Source: Nocardioidaceae bacterium
GTDB lineage: Bacteria > Actinomycetota > Actinomycetes > Propionibacteriales > Nocardioidaceae
DNA length: 23,129 nt
Direction of reading: 5' to 3'
Assembly (NCBI GenBank): GCA_013698435.1
Contig: JACCVA010000046.1
Location: 1-23,129 of the forward strand
The notes below the pieces were generated by a model. That model saw only the letters and a list, made by a program, of their open reading frames with translations. It did no database searches and was not told the DNA's origin. Below are positions 7,960 through 15,222 of this stretch, piece by piece (the stretch's first letter is position 1; each line of letters begins with the position of its first letter). The translations under genes and the position numbers were made by a program.

Positions 7960-10392
7960 CTACGAGAGCTTCTCGACCGGCGAGTAGCGCAACAGCAGTC
8001 GCTTCACGCCGCTGGATCCGAAGTCGACCGAGGCCACCGCCTTGTCGGCTTGGCCCTCGATCGTCACCACGCTCCCCATCCCGAACGTGTCGTGGTTGAC
8101 CCGGTCGCCTGGCGCCAACGAGGGGACGGGCCGGGTGCCGCCGGTTGGCTTGGGTGCGGGGAGCTGGCGTGTACTTCGCCGGACCGGCGATGCCGCGGAG
8201 GCACGGACATAGCCGCCGGAGTCGGCGTACCGGGAGGATGCCGACGAGCTTCCCCAGGTGGTCTGCGCCGACTCGGTGCGTTTCCAGTCGATCAGTGCGC
8301 CGGGGATCTCGTCGAGGAAACGCGACGCGGGGTTGTGTGACGGCGCGCCCCAGGCGGAACGGACCAGCGCCCGGGAGAGGTAGAGCCGCTGGCGGGCCCG
8401 GGTGACACCGACGTACGCCAATCGGCGCTCTTCTTCGAGCTCGACCGGGTCACCGAGCGCACGTGAGTGCGGGAAGATGCCGTCCTCGAGCCCGCTGAGG
8501 AAGACGACCGGGAACTCGAGCCCCTTGGCCGTGTGCAGCGTCATCAGCGTCACGACGCCGTCGGACTCGTCACCGTCGGGGATCTGGTCGGCGTCAGCGA
8601 CGAGGGCGACGCGCTCGAGGAAGTCGCCGAGCGTGGCCGCATCCTGCTCGTCGGCGAACTCGCGGGCGACAGCCAACAGCTCGCCGAGGTTCTCGACCCG
8701 GGTCTCGTCCTGCGGGTCGTCAGACGCCTCGAGCTCGGCCAGGTATCCGGACGTCGTCAGCACGGCATCGACGATGTCGTCAGGCCGCTCGCCCTGCTCC
8801 ACCATCTTCTGCAGGCGCTCGATGATCGTCACGAACGACTGAATGTTCTTCAGCGACCGGGTGGCGATCGCGGGGGCGTCCTCGGCCTTGCGCAGTGCCT
8901 CCCAGAAGGACACCCCAGTGCGCTGGGAGAGCACGTCGACACAGGCTTCGGCGCGGTCGCCGATGCCGCGTTTGGGCACGTTGAGGATGCGCCGCAGCGA
9001 GACGGTGTCGTTGGGGTTGGCGAGCACCCGGAGGTAGGCGAGGACGTCACGGACCTCGCGACGCTCGTAGAAACGCACCCCGCCGACGACCTTGTAGGGC
9101 AGGCCAACCCGGATGAACACCTCCTCGAAGACCCGGCTCTGCGCGTTGGTGCGGTAGAACACAGCCACGTCGCTCGGCTTGGCGATGCCGTCGTCGGTGA
9201 GCCGGTCGATCTCCTCGGCCACGAACTGTGCCTCGTCGTGCTCGTCGTCGGCGACATAGCCGCAGATCAGCTCCCCGTCGCCGGCCTCGGACCACAGGTT
9301 CTTGGGGCGGCGCTTGGGGTTGTTGGCGATGACCGCGTTGGCCGCGCTGAGGATGTTCTGCGTGGAGCGGTAGTTCTGCTCGAGCACCACCGTGCTGGCG
9401 CCGGGGAAGTCCTCCTCGAACTGCAAGATGTTGCGGATGTTGGCGCCGCGGAACGCGTAGATCGATTGGTCGGAGTCGCCGACGACCATCAGCTCGGCCG
9501 GCTCGGCGGTGGGTGCGCCAGGAGCCGCCGACAACGTCGTGGGGGCGACGCCGACGAGGTCGCCCTCAGAGGTGCGTCGGACGGCGCCGTCTGAGCACAG
9601 CTCGCGGATGAGGGCGTACTGCGCGTGATTGGTGTCTTGGTACTCGTCGACGAGCACGTGGCGGAACCGGCGGCGGTAGGTCTCACGCACCTCGGGAAAC
9701 GCCTGCAGGAGATGGACCGTGGTCATGATCAGGTCGTCGAAGTCCAAGGCGTTGGCCGCCTGGAGGCGCTGCTGGTAAGAGGTGTAGCACTCGGCGTAGG
9801 TGCGCTCGAGGTGGTTCTTGGCCCTGGCCGCGGCCGCCCCGTGGTCGAGCAGCTCGTTCTTGCAGTTGCTGACCCAGTTGAGCACCGCCCGCGGGTTGTA
9901 ACGCTTGGCGTCGAGATCGAGGTCGCGGCACACCAGGGTCATCAACCGGCGTGCGTCGGCGTCGTCGTAGATCGAGAAGTTGGAACCGAAACCGAGACGG
10001 GCGACCTCCTTGCGCAAGATCCGCACGCAGGACGAGTGGAAGGTCGAGACCCACATGATCTTGGCGCGGCCGCCGACCAGCTCCAACACGCGCTCGCGCA
10101 TCTCGGCAGCTGCCTTGTTGGTGAACGTGATGGCCAGGATCGAGCCGGGGTGGGTGCCGCGCTGTGCCAGCAGCCAGGCGATGCGCCGGGTGAGGACCCG
10201 GGTCTTGCCGGAGCCGGCGCCGGCGACCACGAGCAGCGCCGAGCCAACGTGGGTGACGGCGGCCCGCTGCGACGGGTTGAGCCCCTCGAGGAGCTCTTCG
10301 CGACTGGGTTGGCGGCGCCGTGCGGGCACCTCGTCGGTCGGAGCTGGCGACGACGGCTCGGCAAGCTGAGGCAGCGGGAAGAGCGCGGACAT
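7960..10392 (-). CDS. pcrA: ATP-dependent DNA helicase PcrA/UvrD
   Basis: An SF1A 3'-to-5' DNA helicase of about 810 residues, for nucleotide excision repair and clearing of stalled complexes. Visible motifs in order: Q motif LNPSQRAAV; Walker A GAGSGKT (about 58-64); Ia TFTNKAAAEM; II VDEYQDT (about 248); III GDSDQSIYAFRG (about 305); IV QNYRSTQNIL; V TLHTAKGLEFPVVFLSG; VI YVGVTRARQR (about 661). The C terminus (about 760-810, PGDRVNHDTFGMGSV) is the Tudor-like domain typical of PcrA/UvrD1, known to contact RNA polymerase. An Ala/Pro-rich insertion of about 25-30 residues lies between motifs II and III. Two starts compete: a GTG at 10401 and the ATG at 10392. I prefer the ATG because the likely -10 box abuts the GTG. 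Confidence 0.96.
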   Translation of the reverse strand: MSALFPLPQLAEPSSPAPTDEVPARRRQPSREELLEGLNPSQRAAVTHVGSALLVVAGAGSGKTRVLTRRIAWLLAQRGTHPGSILAITFTNKAAAEMRERVLELVGGRAKIMWVSTFHSSCVRILRKEVARLGFGSNFSIYDDADARRLMTLVCRDLDLDAKRYNPRAVLNWVSNCKNELLDHGAAAARAKNHLERTYAECYTSYQQRLQAANALDFDDLIMTTVHLLQAFPEVRETYRRRFRHVLVDEYQDTNHAQYALIRELCSDGAVRRTSEGDLVGVAPTTLSAAPGAPTAEPAELMVVGDSDQSIYAFRGANIRNILQFEEDFPGASTVVLEQNYRSTQNILSAANAVIANNPKRRPKNLWSEAGDGELICGYVADDEHDEAQFVAEEIDRLTDDGIAKPSDVAVFYRTNAQSRVFEEVFIRVGLPYKVVGGVRFYERREVRDVLAYLRVLANPNDTVSLRRILNVPKRGIGDRAEACVDVLSQRTGVSFWEALRKAEDAPAIATRSLKNIQSFVTIIERLQKMVEQGERPDDIVDAVLTTSGYLAELEASDDPQDETRVENLGELLAVAREFADEQDAATLGDFLERVALVADADQIPDGDESDGVVTLMTLHTAKGLEFPVVFLSGLEDGIFPHSRALGDPVELEEERRLAYVGVTRARQRLYLSRALVRSAWGAPSHNPASRFLDEIPGALIDWKRTESAQTTWGSSSASSRYADSGGYVRASAASPVRRSTRQLPAPKPTGGTRPVPSLAPGDRVNHDTFGMGSVVTIEGQADKAVASVDFGSSGVKRLLLRYSPVEKLS

Positions 10393-10401
10393 CGTGGTCA
10401 C

Positions 10402-10407
10402 ATCGTA
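10402..10407 (-). promoter_or_regulatory. Candidate -10 box of the helicase gene
   Basis: TACGAT on the minus strand fits TANNNT and sits 9 bases before the ATG at 10392. The expected transcription start is at about 10395, so the mRNA would have almost no leader, and no Shine-Dalgarno sequence is present. No good -35 is visible at 16-18 bases. If real, it excludes the GTG at 10401 as a start codon. Confidence 0.35.
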
Positions 10408-10437
10408 CGTCGGGGCGCCGACGCTTCTGCTACCGCG

Positions 10438-10456
10438 CGCCGCCCGTCAGGCGGCG
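10438..10456 (-). terminator. Hairpin after the M23 peptidase gene
   Basis: CGCCGCC (10438-10444) and GGCGGCG (10450-10456) form a 7-bp stem with a 5-base loop, about 50 bases past the peptidase stop. No T-tract follows. It is a plausible but weak terminator. Confidence 0.35.
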
Positions 10457-10506
10457 TCGCCACACCACGCAGCGCTTCAGGCGGAGCAGCATCAGGCGGG
10501 GCAGGG

Positions 10507-11469
10507 TCAAAGGGTGAGACCGTGCTGGAGGAAGTAGGGGACCGGGTCGATGCCGTCGTGCAGGTTCGATGCCAACCGGTACTCGAGGTGCAGGTGAGCG
10601 CCGTAGGAGTTGCCGGTGTCACCGACGCGACCGACCTGCTGACCGGTGACGACCTGCTGGCCGGCGACCACGTCGATGGAGCTGAGGTGGTTGTACCAGA
10701 CCTCGTCGCCGTTCTCGAGCTGCAGACGGACCTGGTTGCCGTAGGGGCCGTCCCAGCCGGTCTGCACCACGACCGCGTTGGTGACCGCGACTGCGGGGGT
10801 GCCGTACGCCGTGGCGAAGTCGACTCCGGTGTGGTAGCCCGACGCCCAGTAAGGTCCGGACTCGCCGAACCAGGTGGAGATGTGGAAGCCGGTGGTCGGG
10901 AGCACCCACCCGGCGCTGGTGGGCGCTTGGGTGGCTCCGCTGGTGGACGCCTCGGCGGCTTCTCGGTGGCGCTTCCTGGCGGCTTCACGGTGGCGCTTCC
11001 TGGCGGCCTCGCGGGCGAGTTGCTCGGCGTAGCTCTCTGCCTCGGCGGCAGCATCGCGGAGCTTGTTGTTGCGCTCGTTCGCCAGCAGCTGTGCCGTTGT
11101 CGTGGTGGCGGAGTTCTTCGCGGTCAGCCTGCCGGCGAGCACCGGACGCACGATGCCGCGGCTCACCGTGGTGGCGTCGCGGCCCGCGAGGGAGGCCGAC
11201 GACATCGAGGCGACGTAGGAGCCGTGCTGTTGCGAGGAGGTCGGAGTGACGTCGTGCCCGGCTGAGATGGCTTGGCCTGCCGTGGCGGCGCCGACGGCAG
11301 CGACCAGGAGGGCGAGACCGCCGATCAAGGATGGAGAGGTGACGCGTCCGGATCGCCTCGGCGCGGGCACCCTCTTGCGACGGCCGGGAGATGCGGGAGC
11401 GGGGTCGAGCCGATGGGTCTCCTCGTCAGCCTTGTTGGCGCGGTGCCTGTCGGCACGATGCGTCGACAC
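10507..11469 (-). CDS. Membrane-anchored or secreted M23 family cell-wall metallopeptidase
   Basis: A 320-residue protein if started at the GTG at 11469, which follows AAAGGGA; an ATG at 11559 would add 30 residues lying over the promoter region. A basic N-terminal stretch leads to one hydrophobic helix (about 48-66), acting as signal anchor or long signal peptide. A coiled-coil-like segment (about 125-172) contains two copies of REAARKRH. The LytM/M23 domain (about 186-315) shows zinc ligands His213 and Asp217 (HTGVDF) and His294 in HLHLE, with the catalytic-type His261 in YNHLS. All key residues are present, so it is probably an active endopeptidase cutting peptidoglycan cross-links outside the membrane. 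Substrate bond and regulation are not visible. Confidence 0.92.
   Translation of the reverse strand: MSTHRADRHRANKADEETHRLDPAPASPGRRKRVPAPRRSGRVTSPSLIGGLALLVAAVGAATAGQAISAGHDVTPTSSQQHGSYVASMSSASLAGRDATTVSRGIVRPVLAGRLTAKNSATTTTAQLLANERNNKLRDAAAEAESYAEQLAREAARKRHREAARKRHREAAEASTSGATQAPTSAGWVLPTTGFHISTWFGESGPYWASGYHTGVDFATAYGTPAVAVTNAVVVQTGWDGPYGNQVRLQLENGDEVWYNHLSSIDVVAGQQVVTGQQVGRVGDTGNSYGAHLHLEYRLASNLHDGIDPVPYFLQHGLTL
10955..11002 (-). repeat. Two tandem 24-bp repeats inside the peptidase coiled coil
   Basis: Units 10955-10978 and 10979-11002 are identical except for one or two bases, and a degenerate partial third unit follows. Each encodes the 8-residue unit REAARKRH, so copy-number change would keep the frame. 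Confidence 0.8.
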
Positions 11470-11516
11470 GCTCAGGAGTCCCTTTCGGCAGACGGTCAAA
11501 CAAGCACGAAGGTCCG

Positions 11517-11544
11517 ACTCTAGCCGAACTCGGTGGGGGAGCAA
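11517..11544 (-). promoter_or_regulatory. Candidate promoter of the M23 peptidase gene
   Basis: On the minus strand TTGCTC (11544-11539) and TAGAGT (11522-11517) are separated by 16 bases. Transcription would start near 11510, leaving a leader of about 40 bases before the GTG at 11469. The -10 fits TANNNT; the -35 matches only TTG. Confidence 0.4.
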
Positions 11545-11578
11545 ACCCGCGCGGCTCACCTTCCCTGGTGTGGTTGGC

Positions 11579-11584
11579 TAGTCT
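11579..11584 (+). promoter_or_regulatory. Candidate -10 box for the B12-binding protein gene
   Basis: TAGTCT fits TANNNT, and its predicted start point (about 11591) falls inside the palindrome at 11590-11603. No convincing -35 lies 16-18 bases upstream. The first bases are part of a TAGCC/GGCTA inverted repeat spanning 11521-11580, whose other arm overlaps the opposing -10 box. Confidence 0.33.
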
Positions 11585-11589
11585 CGACC

Positions 11590-11620
11590 CCGTCGTACGA
11601 CGGCGCGGGATCCTCCCGCG
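11590..11620 (+). promoter_or_regulatory. Adjacent palindrome and hairpin in the leader of the B12-binding gene
   Basis: CCGTCGTACGACGG (11590-11603) is a perfect 14-bp palindrome. Directly abutting it, CGCGGGA (11604-11610) and TCCCGCG (11614-11620) form a 7-bp stem with a 3-base loop. Together they sit 29-59 bases before the ATG at 11649, at and just after the likely transcription start. They may be a repressor operator plus an RNA hairpin, or one regulatory unit. Confidence 0.5.
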
Positions 11621-11648
11621 TGGACGCACAAAGGCGGTGAGCTGGACA

Positions 11649-12044
11649 ATGGCCCCGATTCGGATCGTGGTGGCGAAGCCTGGGCTGGACGGACACGACC
11701 GCGGCGCCAAGGTGATCGCCCGAGCACTTCGCGACGCCGGCATGGAGGTCGTCTACACCGGCCTGCACCAGACCCCCGAGCAGATCGTCGAGACCGCGAT
11801 CCAGGAGGACGCCGACATCGTCGGGCTCTCCGTCCTGTCCGGGGCTCACCTGACGCTCTTCAAGAAGGTCATGCAGCTGCTCGAGGAGCGCGACGCCACC
11901 GACATCATCGTCTTCGGCGGCGGCATCATCCCCGCGGCCGACATACCTCTGCTCGAGGAGGTCGGGGTCGCCAAGATCTTCACCCCCGGCACGAAGACCC
12001 AAGATGTCGTGCAGTGGGTCAACAACGCGATGACACAAGCCTGA
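11649..12044 (+). CDS. Stand-alone cobalamin-binding subunit of an acyl-CoA mutase
   Basis: A 131-residue protein that is a single B12-binding Rossmann-like domain. It shows the base-off/His-on signature: Asp14-x-His16-x-x-Gly19 in GLDGHDRGAK, then SVLSGAH and GGGIIP. The length and sequence fit the small subunit of split mutases such as isobutyryl-CoA mutase (IcmB) or the C-terminal part of methylmalonyl-CoA mutase. No large substrate-binding subunit is encoded in the window. The neighbouring sucCD genes consume or make succinyl-CoA, the product of methylmalonyl-CoA mutase, so a metabolic link is plausible. AAGGCGG lies upstream of the ATG. The exact substrate (methylmalonyl, isobutyryl or another acyl-CoA) cannot be decided from this subunit alone. 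Confidence 0.9.
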   Translation: MAPIRIVVAKPGLDGHDRGAKVIARALRDAGMEVVYTGLHQTPEQIVETAIQEDADIVGLSVLSGAHLTLFKKVMQLLEERDATDIIVFGGGIIPAADIPLLEEVGVAKIFTPGTKTQDVVQWVNNAMTQA

Positions 12045-12099
12045 ACCGGGCCTCACCACCTCGGTCGCGCAGGCCACCACCGATCGCCGGCGCAAGCCC

Positions 12100-13008
12100 T
12101 CACCGGCGTACGTCGTGGGCGTCGACGAACGCTGCCAACGCCGATGCGAGCTCGTCCGGCGAAGACAGCAGAACCCAATGCCCTGCGTCGACCTCCAGGC
12201 GCGTCAGGTCGGATGCGAACCGGTGCAGGTCCTGCGTGAGCTGTGGCAGCACGTACCTGTCGCGTAGCGGGACGACGAGCTGCACCGGCACGTCGGTGGT
12301 CGCGCCGCCTGGCACACGCTCGCGCCGGGCGAAGATGTTCGCGCGGTAGAGGTTGAGCCCATTGACCGCGTCGTCGGTCAGTGTCGGGCCGAAATGTCGG
12401 TGCCGGCCCTCATCACGGACCAGCAGCGACGCGTGCCGCAGGACGTATTCCGGCAGCAGCGGCAGGTGGAAGGCGTAGACGTACCACGAGTGCAGCAGCT
12501 GATGGAGGCCCTCGCGCTTGCGGTTCCAGCCACCGTGGAGAGCTGACCGCGAGAACGCCGCAACATGGTCCAGGCACGGCCCGCTGATCGTCGAGTAGCT
12601 GGCGATCCGGCCCCGGAACCGGACATCGGACCGCTCCCGGATGACTGCCTCCCAGGCCTGGATCGACCCCCAGTCGTGACCCACCAGGTGCACCGGCTGG
12701 TCGGGGGAGACCGTGTCCATCACTGCCGCCAGGTCGGCGACGAGGTGGCGGACGGCGTACGCGTCCTGGCGCCTGGGTACGCCGGACTCGCCGGCCCCGC
12801 GAACGTCGTACGTCACGCAGTGGAAGCGGTCCTGAAGTCGCCTCACGACCGGGTCCCACACGGCGTGCGTGTCGGGGAAACCGTGCACGAGGACCACCGT
12901 CGGCCCGACCCGGGGCGTCTGCCACACCGCGAGCGGAAGGTCGCCGGAGCCGACCGTGCTGCGAGCAGGGACGGGAGGGTCGCTGGCGGGGGCGCCCGGG
13001 TCGGCCAT
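12100..13008 (-). CDS. Alpha/beta hydrolase resembling the hydrolase domain of EphD
   Basis: A 302-residue alpha/beta hydrolase. The oxyanion motif HGFPD is at 42-46 and the nucleophile elbow GHDWGS has Asp112. The likely acid is Asp250 (PLRDRYV) and the histidine is His277 (DAGHWVLL). An Asp nucleophile places it with epoxide hydrolases and haloalkane dehalogenases. The pattern, including YDVRGAGESGVP and the GHDWGS context, recalls the N-terminal half of mycobacterial EphD, but here no short-chain dehydrogenase domain follows: the protein stops at 302 residues. The ATG at 13008 has AGAGGA 4 bases before it. The frame stays open upstream through the antisense of sucC, but that stretch is not protein-like. 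It is transcribed away from sucC. Substrate unknown. Confidence 0.88.
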   Translation of the reverse strand: MADPGAPASDPPVPARSTVGSGDLPLAVWQTPRVGPTVVLVHGFPDTHAVWDPVVRRLQDRFHCVTYDVRGAGESGVPRRQDAYAVRHLVADLAAVMDTVSPDQPVHLVGHDWGSIQAWEAVIRERSDVRFRGRIASYSTISGPCLDHVAAFSRSALHGGWNRKREGLHQLLHSWYVYAFHLPLLPEYVLRHASLLVRDEGRHRHFGPTLTDDAVNGLNLYRANIFARRERVPGGATTDVPVQLVVPLRDRYVLPQLTQDLHRFASDLTRLEVDAGHWVLLSSPDELASALAAFVDAHDVRR

Positions 13009-13039
13009 GGGATCCTCTCGAGTCGGCTGCACCCCGAGT

Positions 13040-13068
13040 CTGCCAAACGGGCACTGGCTGGCTAGGCT
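13040..13068 (+). promoter_or_regulatory. Candidate promoter of sucCD
   Basis: CTGCCA (13040-13045, 4 of 6 matches to TTGACA) and TAGGCT (13063-13068, TANNNT) are separated by 17 bases. The start would be near 13075, about 57 bases before the GTG of sucC. Confidence 0.5.
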
Positions 13069-13131
13069 CCCACCGACCGACGCACCCGGCCGGGCCACCA
13101 TGGGGGAGACAGCCAGAAGGGCGGCAGCACC

Positions 13132-14319
13132 GTGGATCTGATGGAGTACCAGGCGAAGGAGCTCTTCGCCAAGCATGGCGTGCCCGTGACGATGGGCGTT
13201 GTCGTCGAGAACCCCGAGGACGCCCACGACGCCGCCTACCGGCTCGGTGGCCGGGTCGTGATCAAGGCGCAGGTGCAAGCCGGCGGCCGCGGCAAGGCAG
13301 GCGGGGTCAAGCTCGCGGAGAGCCCCGAGGAGGCCGTCGCCAAGGCCGGGGAGATCCTCGGTATGGACATCAAGGGGCACACCGTCCGCCGGGTGCTCGT
13401 GGCTCCCACCGCCGACATTGCGGAGGAGTACTACTTCTCCTACCTGGTGGACCGGACCAACCGCCGCTACCTGTGCATCGCCAGCACCGAGGGCGGGGTA
13501 GAGATCGAGGTCACCGCGCACGAGAACCCCGACGCCGTGGCGCAAGTGACGATCGACCCGCTGGTCGGTGTCGACGACGCCAAGGCGCGCGAGATCGTCG
13601 AGGCCACCGGCTTCCCGGCCGAGGTCGCTGACGAGGCAGTCGGCGTCATCCAGAAGCTGTGGACCGTGTTCACCGAGGAGGACGCGTCGTTGGTCGAGGT
13701 GAACCCGCTCGTCCGGTTGGGTGACGGCCACCTCGACGCGCTTGACGGCAAGGTCACTCTCGACGACAACGCCGGTTTCCGGCACACCGACCACGCGGCC
13801 TTCGAAGACCGGGCCGCCGCTGCCCCGCTCGAAGCGCAGGCGACGGCGAAGGGCCTCAACTACGTGAAGCTGGACGGAGAGGTCGGCATCATCGGCAACG
13901 GTGCCGGGCTGGTCATGTCGACTCTCGACGTCGTGGCGTACGCCGGGGAGCAGCACGGCGGCGTGAGACCTGCCAACTTCCTCGACATCGGGGGCGGCGC
14001 GTCCGCCGAAGTGATGGCTGACGGCCTGCACATCATCCTCAGTGACCCGCAGGTACAGAGCGTCTTCGTCAACGTGTTCGGCGGCATCACCGCCTGTGAC
14101 GCGGTCGCCAACGGCATCGTCAACGCGCTCCAGCTGCTCGGCGACGAGGCGAACAAGCCGCTCGTCGTACGCCTCGACGGGAACAACGTCGACGAGGGAC
14201 GCCGGATCCTCGACGAAGCCCACCATCCGCTGGTGACACTGGCCGACACCATGGACGGTGGCGCAGACCGCGCCGCTGAGCTGGCAGCGGCTGCGGCCGC
14301 GGCACCCGAGAGGACCTGA
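13132..14319 (+). CDS. sucC: Succinyl-CoA synthetase (ADP-forming) beta subunit
   Basis: A 395-residue beta subunit of the TCA-cycle enzyme that converts succinyl-CoA, ADP or GDP and phosphate to succinate, ATP or GTP and CoA. It starts MDLMEYQAKELFAKHGVP, the standard family N terminus, from a GTG at 13132; an internal ATG three codons later is less likely. An ATP-grasp domain fills the first 240 residues (KAQVQAGGRGKAGGVK; SLVEVNPLV with metal-binding Glu/Asn). The C-terminal CoA-ligase domain shows GNGAGLVMSTLD, FLDIGGGAS and FVNVFGGITACD. A purine-rich GAAGGG lies upstream. Stop and sucD start are one base apart, so the two subunits are made together. The C terminus carries a short Ala-rich extension. 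Confidence 0.98.
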   Translation: MDLMEYQAKELFAKHGVPVTMGVVVENPEDAHDAAYRLGGRVVIKAQVQAGGRGKAGGVKLAESPEEAVAKAGEILGMDIKGHTVRRVLVAPTADIAEEYYFSYLVDRTNRRYLCIASTEGGVEIEVTAHENPDAVAQVTIDPLVGVDDAKAREIVEATGFPAEVADEAVGVIQKLWTVFTEEDASLVEVNPLVRLGDGHLDALDGKVTLDDNAGFRHTDHAAFEDRAAAAPLEAQATAKGLNYVKLDGEVGIIGNGAGLVMSTLDVVAYAGEQHGGVRPANFLDIGGGASAEVMADGLHIILSDPQVQSVFVNVFGGITACDAVANGIVNALQLLGDEANKPLVVRLDGNNVDEGRRILDEAHHPLVTLADTMDGGADRAAELAAAAAAAPERT

Positions 14320-14320
14320 T

Positions 14321-15202
14321 GTGGCGATCTTTCTGACTGGGGACTCGAAGGTCATCGTGCAGGGGATGACTGGGTCCGAGGGCTCCAAGCACACCCAACG
14401 GATGCTCGACTCCGGCACCAGTGTCGTCGGCGGTGTGACGCCCAAGAAGGGTGGTCAGACCGTCGACTTCGAGGGTGCGTCCGTGCCGGTGTTCAACTCC
14501 GTCGCCGAAGCAGTTGAGGCCACCGGAGCCGACGTGTCGGTGGTGTTCGTGCCGCCGAGGTTCACCAAGGCGGCGGTCGTGGAGTCTGTCGACGCGGGGA
14601 TTCCGCTCATCGTGGTGATCACCGAGGGAGTCCCCGTCAAGGACACCGCGGAGCTCTTCGCCTATGCCCAGTCGAAGGGGACCTCACGCATCATCGGCCC
14701 CAACTGCCCTGGGCTGATCAGCCCGGGCAAGTCCAACGCAGGCATCATCCCGGCAGACATCACCGAGGCGGGGCGCATCGGTCTCGTGTCGAAGTCGGGC
14801 ACCTTGACCTACCAGATGATGTACGAGCTGCGCGACATCGGCTTCTCGTCGGCGGTCGGTATCGGCGGTGACCCGATCATCGGGACGACCCATATCGACG
14901 TGCTGCAAGCTTTTGAAGATGACCCCGATACCGAGGCGATCGTGATGATCGGTGAGATCGGGGGAGACGCCGAGGAGCGTGCGGCGGCGTACATACAGGA
15001 CAACATCACCAAGCCTGTCGTCGGTTATGTCGCGGGATTCACCGCACCCGAAGGCAAGACGATGGGCCATGCCGGTGCGATCGTCTCCGGCTCGTCGGGA
15101 ACCGCGCAGGCCAAGAAGGAAGCCCTGGAAGCCGCTGGGGTCAAGGTCGGCAGGACGCCGTCCGAGACGGCGCAGCTGATGCGGGAGCTGATCCAGAGCT
15201 AG
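14321..15202 (+). CDS. sucD: Succinyl-CoA synthetase alpha subunit
   Basis: A 293-residue alpha subunit carrying the phosphohistidine intermediate. It begins with a CoA-binding Rossmann domain (AIFLTGDSKVIVQGMTGSEG, a typical start) from a GTG at 14321 with GAGAGGA upstream. Then come IGPNCPGLISPGKSNAGI (about 125-142), the GSGT-like turn SKSGTLTYQMMYEL, and GGDPIIGTTHIDVL. The active-site His250 is in GHAGAIVSG. Length and motifs are fully standard. The gene follows sucC by one base and is convergent with the sigma-like gene, leaving only 20 bases between their stops. No hairpin fits there, so termination may run into the neighbour. Confidence 0.98.
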   Translation: MAIFLTGDSKVIVQGMTGSEGSKHTQRMLDSGTSVVGGVTPKKGGQTVDFEGASVPVFNSVAEAVEATGADVSVVFVPPRFTKAAVVESVDAGIPLIVVITEGVPVKDTAELFAYAQSKGTSRIIGPNCPGLISPGKSNAGIIPADITEAGRIGLVSKSGTLTYQMMYELRDIGFSSAVGIGGDPIIGTTHIDVLQAFEDDPDTEAIVMIGEIGGDAEERAAAYIQDNITKPVVGYVAGFTAPEGKTMGHAGAIVSGSSGTAQAKKEALEAAGVKVGRTPSETAQLMRELIQS

Positions 15203-15222
15203 CACCGCGCGAACCCAGTCGG

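Noticed and set aside
11470..11640. A c-di-AMP (ydaO) riboswitch before the M23 peptidase gene, or a cobalamin riboswitch before the B12-binding gene
   Set aside because: Both gene types make such a riboswitch worth checking, but the leaders are short and I could not find the conserved core blocks of either class; only simple inverted repeats are present.
12085..12108. CGCCGG/CCGGCG inverted repeat between the B12-binding gene and the hydrolase as a terminator
   Set aside because: Only 6 bp with a 12-base loop, overlapping the hydrolase stop codon and without a T-run; too weak to call.
13009..14445. A long minus-strand open frame continuing upstream of the alpha/beta hydrolase through the antisense of sucC
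   Set aside because: sucC is a clear full-length gene on the plus strand; the antisense stretch has no recognisable domain, and the hydrolase has its own ATG with a good ribosome-binding site at 13008.
15203..15222. A terminator between sucD and the sigma-like gene
   Set aside because: Only 20 bases lie between the two stops and no stem of useful length can be drawn within them.
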